The translations under genes and the position numbers were made by a program. This document shows, piece after piece, positions 25,998 to 34,394 of a stretch of 64,000 bases of DNA. This DNA is from Marinobacter halotolerans (GTDB lineage: Bacteria; Pseudomonadota; Gammaproteobacteria; Pseudomonadales; Oleiphilaceae): the NCBI RefSeq assembly GCF_008795985.1, contig NZ_VMHP01000001.1, forward strand, positions 372,001-436,000. Direction: 5' to 3'. The notes below the pieces were generated by a model, which worked only from the letters and a program-made list of their open reading frames with translations, made no database searches and was not told where the DNA came from. The number at the start of each line of letters is the position of its first letter. Position 1 is the first letter of the stretch.

Positions 25998-27041
25998 ATG
26001 GGAAAACTGAATAATCTTGGGCTCGCCTTCGCTCTCGCGCTGGCATCGGCCGGACCCTCAGTCGCAGAAAGCACCAGAGCGGATCCAGAAGCAAGGCGGC
26101 ATTGGTATCAATCGATTACAGTGGGCTATCAGACCCTGGCAGACCGCACTAACCAGTTTCAGGCAGCCGTAGAGACTTATTGCGACGCGCCAGCCGTCCC
26201 GTCTCGCGAAGGCGCGGAACAGGCCTGGCTGGACGCATTCCTGGCGTGGCAGAAGGTCCGCTTCATCGACTTCGGCCCAATCGAAAAGAACAACCTGGGA
26301 TGGCAGTTCCAGTTCTGGCCAGACCCGAAAAACCTGATCGCCAGAAAAGCCAACGGCCTGCTGAATCCTGATCTGACCATCACCCCAGAGCTGATCGATG
26401 ATTCCGGCGTTGCCGTTCAGGGGTTTCCTATGGCCGAATACCTGCTTTTTGATGAGCCCCTCAATGCCGGTGAGCAGGCGCTTCCGGCACTAAAAACCTG
26501 TGAACTGCTGACTGCTGTTGCGGTCCATGTTGTCGCCAACAGCCGGGAACTCAAGGCCAGCTGGCAGGGGTTTGAAAAACACTATCTGACCACCGATCAA
26601 TACCGCGACACCACCATTCGCAGTGCCATGGCCGCCCTGGAAATTTTGGAGGAAAGGCGGCTGGCCGAACCTATGGGCCTGCGCGATAGTGGCGGGCGAT
26701 CCCAGTATGGCGCCGATGCCTGGCGCAGTGGCACCAGCCTGAAAGCCGCCGAGGCCACCCTGACGGGCCTTGAGCAACACTTTCTTCCCGGCCTGATCCT
26801 TCTTCTTGAAAAACATGGCGACGGCGTATTGGCCCGGCGCATTGACAAGCAGTTTGCAGACGCACTTGCGAACTTTCCCGAACTGCACCAACCCATGAAA
26901 CACCTGCTGGCAGACGACGCCCTTTTTACAGAACTTCAGAGCTTTTACGTAGATGTGTCCCAGCTTGCGGAACTGGTGAACGGCCAGGCAGCGGTAAAAC
27001 TGGGTGTTGTCCGCGGGTTCAATTCCAGCGACGGCGACTGA
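25998..27041 (+). CDS. Second imelysin-family periplasmic protein
   Basis: A 347-residue protein with a cleavable signal peptide (about 1-24, 'ASAGPSVAES'). It has the imelysin fold cues 'FLAWQKVRFIDFGPI' and 'GFPMAEYLLFDEPL', where the His of the GxHxxE motif is replaced by Pro, as in the second imelysin of comparable operons. Start 25998 gives a standard signal peptide and has GAGG 7 bp upstream; an in-frame TTG lies 24 bp earlier. Two different imelysins flanking a di-heme protein suggests a periplasmic iron-binding relay. The next gene starts 12 bp after the stop. Confidence 0.88.
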   Translation: MGKLNNLGLAFALALASAGPSVAESTRADPEARRHWYQSITVGYQTLADRTNQFQAAVETYCDAPAVPSREGAEQAWLDAFLAWQKVRFIDFGPIEKNNLGWQFQFWPDPKNLIARKANGLLNPDLTITPELIDDSGVAVQGFPMAEYLLFDEPLNAGEQALPALKTCELLTAVAVHVVANSRELKASWQGFEKHYLTTDQYRDTTIRSAMAALEILEERRLAEPMGLRDSGGRSQYGADAWRSGTSLKAAEATLTGLEQHFLPGLILLLEKHGDGVLARRIDKQFADALANFPELHQPMKHLLADDALFTELQSFYVDVSQLAELVNGQAAVKLGVVRGFNSSDGD

Positions 27042-27053
27042 AGGACTTCTAAT

Positions 27054-28166
27054 ATGAAAGGTATCAGCCGGCGACAACTATGCCAGTTTAGCCTGGCGGG
27101 CGGAGCTCTAGTCTCCATGCCTGGCTGCGGCGTTATTTCGCCCCATAAAAACCTGCAACCCGGAGTCGAGCCACCAGACCTACGGGCGGGTGCCATCGGG
27201 TTGCCCCGGGGTGGTTTTGCGATCCGTGCTATCAATCCCGGCGGCGAGGCGGTGTGGCAGTGCCCTGTGAATACCCGGTGTCACAGCGGTTGCCGCAATC
27301 CGGGCACGGGCGACCTGGTGTTTGTAGAGCGCCGGCCCGGCTGGGCATTCCATGTGCTGGACGCGGCCACCGGACAAAGACACCGGCGAATTGAAGCCGG
27401 CAAGGGCGAGCATTTCGTCGGCCACGGCGTGTTCGCACCCGACGGACAGACACTCTACCTGCCGGCCAGCCGCTATGAGCAGGGCGAAGGCATTATCGCG
27501 GTGTACGATGTACTTCAGGGCTATCGGCGCTCAAGAACTCTGGAGCTGGACGGCGTTGGGCCCCACGAACTGAAGATGCATCCAGACGGGCGTACGCTGG
27601 TGGTTGGCCTGGGCGGCATACTCACCCATCCTGACTACGATCGCATCAAGCTCAACCTGGACACCATGGAGCCCGCTCTGCTGTTGATGGACCGGTTCTC
27701 CGGGGACATCCTGATCCGGTTCTCGCCCTCTCACCACCAGCTAAGTTGCCGCCACCTTGATGTGACCCCAGCGGGCGACATTTATGCAGCCTATCAGTAT
27801 CAGGGCCCGCTCTATGAGACGCCGCCCCTGGTTGCGCGTTATCGCAAAGGTCAGTTCACAGAAATCGACTTTGGCACCGACGTGCTGCGCTCCTTGGGCA
27901 ACTATATCGCCAGCATTGTGACCCATCCGGAAAACGCGCTGGTTGCCGTTACCTCCCCGGTGGGTGGCACGGCCGTCATCTTCGACGGCCTGTCCGGCAA
28001 GGTGCAGAATACCGCATCACTGTCAGACTGCGCTGGCATCCAGGCGCTGAAAGGCGGTGACTTCCTGATGTCCACCGGGCAGGGCAAGCTGATGCAATTC
28101 GGTGCCAGCGGCGCGCCCCGGGAGCTGGCCAGCCAGGCCGTCCAGTGGGACCATCATCTGGTCTGA
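27054..28166 (+). CDS. DUF1513 family protein (beta-propeller-like, exported)
   Basis: A 370-residue protein. The N terminus has a twin-arginine-like 'SRRQLC' motif, a hydrophobic stretch and a lipobox-like 'MPGC' (Cys25), so it may be a Tat-exported lipoprotein. The body has repeated 'HPDGRTLVVGLGG', 'GHGVFAPDGQTLYLPAS', 'HPENALVAVTSP' blocks typical of a seven-bladed propeller of the DUF1513 family, and conserved 'GVGPHELKMHPDG'. It is the last gene of the imelysin operon, 12 bp after the second imelysin. Exact function is unknown; a periplasmic iron-acquisition role is inferred from the operon. Confidence 0.88.
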   Translation: MKGISRRQLCQFSLAGGALVSMPGCGVISPHKNLQPGVEPPDLRAGAIGLPRGGFAIRAINPGGEAVWQCPVNTRCHSGCRNPGTGDLVFVERRPGWAFHVLDAATGQRHRRIEAGKGEHFVGHGVFAPDGQTLYLPASRYEQGEGIIAVYDVLQGYRRSRTLELDGVGPHELKMHPDGRTLVVGLGGILTHPDYDRIKLNLDTMEPALLLMDRFSGDILIRFSPSHHQLSCRHLDVTPAGDIYAAYQYQGPLYETPPLVARYRKGQFTEIDFGTDVLRSLGNYIASIVTHPENALVAVTSPVGGTAVIFDGLSGKVQNTASLSDCAGIQALKGGDFLMSTGQGKLMQFGASGAPRELASQAVQWDHHLV

Positions 28167-28250
28167 TCCGGACCCAATCCGACACCGGCGCTTCTGGAAC
28201 CACTGCAGACACTGCTATCCTTATGCGACATTTTTCACGAGGATACCGGT

Positions 28251-29564
28251 TTGGCCAGGCACAACCAGGACACTATTGACCAACTCTACAACCTGATTGC
28301 AAACGAAGAAGATGCACGGGCCTGTACCGACATCCCCGACGAGGCCTGCCGGGAAGTGCCTCGCAACTTCTTTCTCATCCTTGCCAGCAACGTACTGACC
28401 AAGCTCGGCGACCTGCTTGTCAGCCCCAAAACCGTTCTAGCATGGGTGTTGAGTGCCGTCGGCGCGCCGGCCCTGGTGGCCTGGCTGGTGCCGATTCGCG
28501 AATCCGGCTCGATGATCCCGCAGATGGTAATCGGCGCCTGGGTCAGGCAAAAACCAGTACGCAAGTGGTTCTGGACCCTGGGGAGTCTGGGTCAGGCGGT
28601 CAGTGTCGGAGCCATGGCTGCCAGCGTCTGGTTTCTGGACGGTTACGCGGCTGGTGGCGGAGTTATTGCGGCGCTGGTGGCGTTTTCACTTGCCCGCGGC
28701 TTCTGTTCCGTTTCCATGAAAGACGTTCAGGGCAAGTGCATACCTAAAAAACGTCGTGGGCGCCTCTCCGGCCTGGCATCCACCATCGGCGGAACTGCCA
28801 CCGTGATTCTGACGGTGTTGCTGTTCTGGGACAGAGGCGACCCGGGCCTGCTTTTCTACACCCTGCTGCTACTGCTTGCAGCGGGCCTTTGGGTGATTGC
28901 CGGATTGCTGTTTGCCTCGGTGGAAGAGTATGCGGGGGAGACCAGTGGCGGCGGTAACGCCTTGGGACAAGCCATGAAAAGCCTGTCGCTGCTACGAGAT
29001 GACCCGCCATTCCGGCACTTCGTCATCACTCGTGCGCTTCTGCTGTGCTCGGCACTGGCCGCGCCCTATTTTGTCGTTCTGGCTCAGAACACCAATGACA
29101 GTGGCCTGCTGCTGGGTGTGTTCCTGCTGGCAAGCAGCCTCGCCAGTTCTGTCAGCGCCAGCATCTGGGGCTGGATGGCAGACGATTCCAGCCGAACGGT
29201 GATGATCCGTGGGGCATTAATTGCCGGCGGAACCTGCCTGGTGGTGGGTTTGGTGGCCTGGCAAGCGGGCGAAAGTAACTGGATCGGCTGGTTCTACCCG
29301 GCGGGTTTCTTTGTGCTGAGTATCGCTCATGCCGGGGTCCGGCTGGGCCGGAAGACTTACCTGGTGGATATGGCCGGCGGCAACAAGCGCACGGATTACA
29401 CCTCTGTCAGCAACACGGTCATCGGTGTTGTACTGCTGCTGACCGGGGGACTGACCGCGTTGCTGTCCATGGTGTCGGAGGTTGCAGTGATCCTGACTCT
29501 GGGTCTGATGGGCCTGGCCGGAGCGGTCAGTGCGACCAGGCTTCGGGACGTCACCAACGACTGA
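28251..29564 (+). CDS. MFS-type transporter with cytoplasmic N-terminal extension
   Basis: A 437-residue inner-membrane protein with about 11-12 hydrophobic segments. The first 40 residues ('MARHNQDTIDQLYNLIANEE' onward) are hydrophilic and acidic. Motifs: 'VPIRESGSMIPQMVIGAWVR', 'FCSVSMKDVQGKCIPKKRRGRLSG' (given in part), typical of a distinct MFS group of unknown substrate in marine proteobacteria. The start codon is TTG at 28251, with GAGGA 8 bp upstream; no ATG occurs before the third transmembrane region, so TTG is the best choice. It begins 84 bp after the DUF1513 gene; whether it belongs to that operon is unclear. Its stop codon directly abuts the stop of the convergent gene. Confidence 0.85.
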   Translation: MARHNQDTIDQLYNLIANEEDARACTDIPDEACREVPRNFFLILASNVLTKLGDLLVSPKTVLAWVLSAVGAPALVAWLVPIRESGSMIPQMVIGAWVRQKPVRKWFWTLGSLGQAVSVGAMAASVWFLDGYAAGGGVIAALVAFSLARGFCSVSMKDVQGKCIPKKRRGRLSGLASTIGGTATVILTVLLFWDRGDPGLLFYTLLLLLAAGLWVIAGLLFASVEEYAGETSGGGNALGQAMKSLSLLRDDPPFRHFVITRALLLCSALAAPYFVVLAQNTNDSGLLLGVFLLASSLASSVSASIWGWMADDSSRTVMIRGALIAGGTCLVVGLVAWQAGESNWIGWFYPAGFFVLSIAHAGVRLGRKTYLVDMAGGNKRTDYTSVSNTVIGVVLLLTGGLTALLSMVSEVAVILTLGLMGLAGAVSATRLRDVTND

Positions 29565-29936
29565 TCAGAGCGGCTCGGGGGGGCGCCCGTCGTTCAGCGC
29601 CAGGGCGCCTTTGACGATACGGTAGATCACCCAGATCGCCACACCCAGAAGAATGAACCAGCCAATGATAATGAACGAAGTAACAAAGCCGATCACGCCC
29701 CACAGCAGGCCGATCCAGAAGGTGCGAACCTGCCAGCGGAAGTGGGGTTCGATCCAGGTGCCCTGGACCTCATCCATTTTTATGTAATTGATGATGACAC
29801 CAGCAAGACCGGTAATCCCGCCCACAAAAAAAGACAGCGCCTGGAGAACGTAAACCGCCACTGCAATGTTCCTCAGCGAGTCCCCACGGCGGTCCTGTGT
29901 CTTTTCATCAGCCCGGATGGGTTCGTTATCAGCCAA
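29565..29936 (-). CDS. DUF4870-family small membrane protein
   Basis: A 123-residue protein with a hydrophilic N terminus and three hydrophobic segments (about 28-50, 70-85, 87-108). 'VAVYVLQALSFFVGGITGLAGVIINYI' region and 'HFRWQVRTFWIGLLWGV' match the DUF4870/TIC20-like group. Function unknown. The TGA stops of this gene and the convergent MFS gene are adjacent with no base between them. It follows the chemoreceptor gene on the minus strand but has its own upstream gap. Confidence 0.8.
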   Translation of the reverse strand: MADNEPIRADEKTQDRRGDSLRNIAVAVYVLQALSFFVGGITGLAGVIINYIKMDEVQGTWIEPHFRWQVRTFWIGLLWGVIGFVTSFIIIGWFILLGVAIWVIYRIVKGALALNDGRPPEPL

Positions 29937-29981
29937 CAGTCTGTCTCCTGTTCGGGTTCGTTCTTGTAATCACTATACCTC

Positions 29982-31640
29982 TTATGCGGATTCGACAGAA
30001 TGCCTCTCGTCCGGCCGGTAACCCAGGCGGAAACCACCCCAGTGCTTGCCGTTCAGATAGATGGGCACGGACAGGTCGTGCATGATCTCCCCCGTATCCC
30101 GGCGATAGGTCTGCAACAGCATGGTCTGGGTGTGACTACCACAGCGTGCGCCCGTGCGGTCGTTAAACAGACGTTTGCTGCGGCTTTTCACCAGGTCCAC
30201 CTCCGGATTACCGGTGGGCGGATGGGCAAAATCACGGTTGTGGGTGGGTACGTAGCCGTCCGGCGCACAGGCGATGGCGAACACCATGGCAGGATGGGCA
30301 CCCTTTACCGGCTCCTGAATGGCGGGCAACCGTTTATCGGTGAACCCGTCAAATTGGCTGCTGTACTGCTGGGGATCAGTGCCGGCAATGGGCTGTCGGC
30401 TCTGGTCAAACAGATCCCGCTCGGTGATCTCGCCCCTTTCGATCGCCGATTCAAACATCTTGCCGATGGCGGATGCACCGTCCCTAGCCTGCTCGTAGAA
30501 AAAGCGGTGGTAGCTGTCGGGGCTGTGAAGGGCAAAGGACGCGTTGCCTTCCTCCGCAAGGTTCATCAAACGGGCGGATTGCTCCGCCAGCGCCGCCAGC
30601 CCCTGCTCACTTTCCCGTGTCTGGTCGCGCATACTTTCGATGGTGGCAGACACCTTTTCAAGCTGCTGGCTGTTGCTCTCGTCTTTTTCGGCGATCTGCA
30701 GCACCTGCTCGTTGACCTGCTCTGACTGATCCCGGATCTGATCCAGGACCGCTCCCACGCTCTCAACCGAGGCGAGTCCCTTTTCGACAATATCGGCAAA
30801 GGTTTCTATCCGGCCAACGATATCCGAAGTGTCCGATCTCACCTCCGTCAGTGTGGCTTCCACCTCGCCTGTCGCCGCTGCGGTGCGGGCGGCCAGTTGC
30901 CTGACCTCATCGGCCACCACCGCAAATCCACGGCCCTGCTCCCCTGCCCTGGCCGCCTCAATGGCAGCGTTCAGGGCGAGCAGGTTGGTCTGCTCTGCAA
31001 TGGCATGGATGGTGGTGGTTACCCCCTGTATCCGCCCCGATTTCTCGTTCAGCGCCTGAATCAGTCGCAGGTTTTCCGCCGAATACTCATGGATCTTGCG
31101 CACATCGTCGATGGCTCCAAACAGGGCGTCCCGGCCGCTGGCGCTCAACTGGCTGGCCTCACTCGACAGCTGAGCTACCTGCGCCGCCTGCTCTGAAGCT
31201 TCATGGACCGTTTCCGTAATGCGTCCGGCATAGTCCGCCACCTGGGCGATCTCAGCGACCTGCTGCTCGAGACGGGCCGTTAACTGATCGGCTGCATGGG
31301 AAACCCGGGCGGTGGACACGGCGTTCTTGTCTGCATTGCCGGAGAGGGACGCCATCAGCGCTTTGCCAACCGCGGCTGATTCCATGATGTGTTTGCACTC
31401 TGCCGCCAGCGGATCCGAAGCCGGCAGGGTGCCTGCGTTCAATTGCTGAATGGAGCGATCCAGAGGCGCCAGTGCAAAGATCAGCAGATACCCGCTGGCC
31501 ACCACAAGCCCCACCAGAATGCCCAGGGAAACGGCCGCCCAGTTAAAATCAAGGAAAAACAGGCCGCCAGCCGCGACAACGAGGGTGATCGCTGCAACCA
31601 CTGAAATCCTGACGCATATGGAACGATAAAGCGCCGGCAT
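29982..31640 (-). CDS. Methyl-accepting chemotaxis protein with C-terminal sensor-like domain
   Basis: A 552-residue receptor. Two transmembrane helices are close together at about 13-32 and 34-57 with almost no periplasmic loop. The signalling hairpin has the conserved tip '[20 protein letters not shown]' (about 216-235) followed by '[15 protein letters not shown]'. Instead of ending after the hairpin, the protein continues for about 180 residues (370-552) with '[11 protein letters not shown]'-like text, '[17 protein letters not shown]', '[11 protein letters not shown]' and '[15 protein letters not shown]', which resembles a Cache/PAS-type ligand or redox domain on the cytoplasmic side. It would relay an internal signal to CheA/CheW. 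Ligand unknown. Confidence 0.9.
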
Positions 31641-31723
31641 AAAAACCTCTGCTGGAATTAGTTCCGCATAAGTCTAGCAGTCCCGCACAGATAAGCTCTT
31701 GGCAAAAAGGAGGGGGCCGGGAA

Positions 31724-31763
31724 CAGATAAAAGAAAACCACATACCCCGGCGGGCATGTGGTT
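31724..31763 (-). terminator. Intrinsic terminator downstream of phoX-like gene
   Basis: On the minus strand AACCACAT (31756-31763) pairs with ATGTGGTT (31736-31743), with an inner GCCC/GGGG-type stem, and is followed by TTTTCTTTTATC. It begins 27 bp after the stop of the phosphatase gene. Confidence 0.8.
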
Positions 31764-31789
31764 CGTTATCAACAGTTTAAGATAGATTA

Positions 31790-33889
31790 TCAGAGAGCGA
31801 TATCACCGCCATCGGTGCGGGTAACCACGACCGTTGAGGCGCGCGGACGGTCACTTCCATCGTAGGGGAACGAGCTGCTGCTCTTCGGATTGGCAGATGA
31901 ACCACCATCACCGGGGTGCTGGATATTCAGGAAGAGTGTTTTGCTGTCGCCTGACAGGAAGACACCAGTCACTTCACAGTCCGGAACACCCACAAAGAAA
32001 CGCTTGATCTGTGCCTGATTGTCCGGTGTCACGACAGAGGCAGCCCCATTGGCTTTGGTCAGGTTGGCGGGAATCACGGCCAGCATCTGGTCGTTGGTAT
32101 CCGCGGCAACCTTGTTACCACCATTGTCCGTCTGAATCCACAGCACGCCGCGGTGGTCAAAGTAGAGACCGTCCGGGCCGGCAAACTGGTTATCGAGGGT
32201 CAGGCCGGACAGGTTGGAATCCTGGTATTTCGGATCCCCGCCCGATGGGCCGCCAAACACGAAAATGTCCCAGTTGAAACTGGTGGCGGCGGAACTGTCG
32301 TTGCTTTCGCGCAGCTTGATAATATGCCCGTAGGCATTTTCCGGACGCGGATTGGCGGCATTGACCGCTTCTTCGTCAGTGTCACCACGATCCGTATTGT
32401 TGGTGAGCGTGTAGTAGATTTCGCCGGAGTTAGGATCCACCGCCGACCACTCAGGACGATCCATCGTTGTCGCACCAACGGCATCCGCGGCCAGGCGGCT
32501 GAATACGCAAACTTCGGCCTGGGAACCGAAGCCGGCGTTTTGCAACATGGGGCCGGTGACCGGGTCATCCAGATCCAGGGCCAGCCAGGAACCGGTGCCG
32601 TCATCATTGAATTTTGCAACGTAGAGGGTGCCATTATCCAGCATGGTGCCCCTCAGCTCGCTGACGCGGGCCGGGTCCCAGTTCTCGGACGTGACATATT
32701 TGTAGCAGTATTCACCCCGTGCATCGTCGCCCATATAGAACGCAATAGGCTGACCGGTACGGATCAGGCCAGGCATTGAACCTTCATGGCGGAAACGGCC
32801 CATGGCCGTACGTTTTACGGGTGCTGCCGACGGATCGTAGGGGTCGATTTCAACAATATAACCAAACTGGTTTGCTTCGTTGCGGTAATCATCGGATGCC
32901 GTGGCTCCGGTGGCTGCCGTATCCCAACGCGCAAATTCGTCATCGACTTCACTGGCGTCGCCTGCCACCTGATTCCAGTAGTAGCCAAAACCGTTGGCGG
33001 ATATGCCGTAACGCTGTTTAACGTCGGAAATGGAGCCACTGGTATCGACCAGATAACCCTGGATGTTTTCCTCGCAGGCCAGATAGGTTCCCCAGGGCGT
33101 CCAGCCAAAACCGCAGTTGTTAACGGTGCCACGGCCGACGGTTCCGTCCGGGCTATATTTGGTCTGAAGAAACGAGGAGCCAGCTGCAGGACCGGAAAAG
33201 GTGGTTGGTGTCGCTGCCGTAATGCGACGATTCCGGCCACCGCTCACCACGCCCCAGCTTCCTGAGGAACGCATTAGCTCAATCACCGATACGCCGTGGG
33301 CATTGATTTCCTTGCGCACCTCGTCAGCCTCGGTACGCACACCGGAGCCATCGCGGGTAACACCGTTCGGATGAAGAAGTTCGTTGATAGTGTATTCATG
33401 ATTTATACACATCAGTGCCGAATCAGTAACCGGGGACGGGAAAGGCAAAACGCCGCTGTCCAGCTGCGTGGGAAACAGATACATACCGTCGTGACCGTCT
33501 CCCACCTGCAGTGCCTGTTCGGCACCGGTATTGCTGACATCAAAGGTCGGTGCCCCGGCAATAAGGGGTGTACCCCAGGAAATAATGGTTTCGTACTGAT
33601 AACCCTCCGGAATCACAATCTGATCCGCGCGGTTATTCGGGACGGACTTGAAACTGAGCGTGTTATCGGACGCGCCGGCGCTGCTGCCCGTTGTTCCGTC
33701 GTCGTCATCGGAACAGCCGGAGATACCGGCGCCGGCAAACATGGAAACGGCGGCAAAGCCGAGACTTCCGCGAAGCGTGTTGCGACGGGAAATCCGTGCT
33801 TTCATGATTTCGCCGAACGAACGTGAATCGTATTCACGATCATAAACGGTGGCAGGATCAGGGCGTTTTACAGAGGTGTACTTTTTCAT
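31790..33889 (-). CDS. PhoX-family (DUF839) Tat-exported alkaline phosphatase
   Basis: A 699-residue protein. 'SRRNTLR' at 34-40 followed by a hydrophobic stretch and 'ISGCSDDDD' is a twin-arginine signal after an unusually long n-region, normal for PhoX. PhoX is a calcium- and iron-dependent monomeric phosphatase. Family marks: 'GDGHDGMYLFPT', 'CINHEYT', 'NNCGFGWTPWGTYLACEEN', 'GRFRHEGS', 'DNGGNKVAADTNDQML', 'DCEVTGVFLSGDSKTLFLNIQHPG' (in part). The start at 33889 was chosen over one 4 codons upstream because GGAG lies 6 bp before it. It should release phosphate from organic phosphate in the periplasm. Repeated CTGCCAT words 57-85 bp upstream may be a degenerate Pho box. Confidence 0.9.
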   Translation of the reverse strand: MKKYTSVKRPDPATVYDREYDSRSFGEIMKARISRRNTLRGSLGFAAVSMFAGAGISGCSDDDDGTTGSSAGASDNTLSFKSVPNNRADQIVIPEGYQYETIISWGTPLIAGAPTFDVSNTGAEQALQVGDGHDGMYLFPTQLDSGVLPFPSPVTDSALMCINHEYTINELLHPNGVTRDGSGVRTEADEVRKEINAHGVSVIELMRSSGSWGVVSGGRNRRITAATPTTFSGPAAGSSFLQTKYSPDGTVGRGTVNNCGFGWTPWGTYLACEENIQGYLVDTSGSISDVKQRYGISANGFGYYWNQVAGDASEVDDEFARWDTAATGATASDDYRNEANQFGYIVEIDPYDPSAAPVKRTAMGRFRHEGSMPGLIRTGQPIAFYMGDDARGEYCYKYVTSENWDPARVSELRGTMLDNGTLYVAKFNDDGTGSWLALDLDDPVTGPMLQNAGFGSQAEVCVFSRLAADAVGATTMDRPEWSAVDPNSGEIYYTLTNNTDRGDTDEEAVNAANPRPENAYGHIIKLRESNDSSAATSFNWDIFVFGGPSGGDPKYQDSNLSGLTLDNQFAGPDGLYFDHRGVLWIQTDNGGNKVAADTNDQMLAVIPANLTKANGAASVVTPDNQAQIKRFFVGVPDCEVTGVFLSGDSKTLFLNIQHPGDGGSSANPKSSSSFPYDGSDRPRASTVVVTRTDGGDIAL

Positions 33890-33945
33890 CAGAAGCTCCA
33901 TGCAGAATTGATCTCATTCTTGGAACTTCACTATGAAAGGTGTAA

Positions 33946-33974
33946 ATGGCAGTTCGGTGAAGAAATTATGGCAG
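33946..33974 (-). promoter_or_regulatory. Possible degenerate Pho box upstream of phoX-like gene
   Basis: On the minus strand CTGCCAT occurs twice, 22 bp apart (two periods of the 11-bp Pho-box repeat), with TCTTCAC in the middle position. The consensus half-site is CTGTCAT. Weak match, but the position before a phosphatase gene fits PhoB control. Confidence 0.25.
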
Positions 33975-34029
33975 TTTTTTATCGGTTTTGTGACCAGCCC
34001 CTAAAGCGGGGCCGGCACTCCCACAGCCG

Positions 34030-34290
34030 TTACTGCGTGGCGTCGTCGTAAGTATCTTCTGCAGATTCCGCTGCTTCCTCAGCGGCCTCTCCCATTTCTT
34101 CACCGGCGTCACTGGCGGCGTCTCCAGCTTCTTCCATCGCGTCTCCGACGGAATCACCGGCATCCTCCATCATGTCTCCGGCGTTATCAGCCGCCTGCTC
34201 CATATCGACTCCTTCGTCTTCCTCGGAGCTGCAGGCCGAAAGGCCGATCGCCAGAACCATTAAAAGCGCGCTTAGCGTAACTTTCTTCAT
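34030..34290 (-). CDS. Small acidic Asp/Glu/Ala-rich lipoprotein
   Basis: An 86-residue protein. The signal peptide ends with the lipobox 'LSAC' followed by 'SSEEDEG'; the mature part is almost only Ala, Asp, Glu, Gly, Met and Ser in loose repeats of 'DAxxxAGDxxxDA' and is strongly acidic. Such repeats would form a negatively charged helix, perhaps ion-binding or surface-exposed. No known domain recognised. The start ATG at 34290 has GAGGGA 6 bp upstream; the preceding codon is GTG. It is minus-strand, separate from the phosphatase gene (140-bp gap). Confidence 0.7.
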   Translation of the reverse strand: MKKVTLSALLMVLAIGLSACSSEEDEGVDMEQAADNAGDMMEDAGDSVGDAMEEAGDAASDAGEEMGEAAEEAAESAEDTYDDATQ

Positions 34291-34394
34291 CACATGTCCC
34301 TCTGTTCTGTTGGCTGTTCAGTCGATGTTTACGACAGCGCACAGCATAGGGTTACGGCCCACGCTAAAGCAATTACCGGCAAATTACCCTTTGG

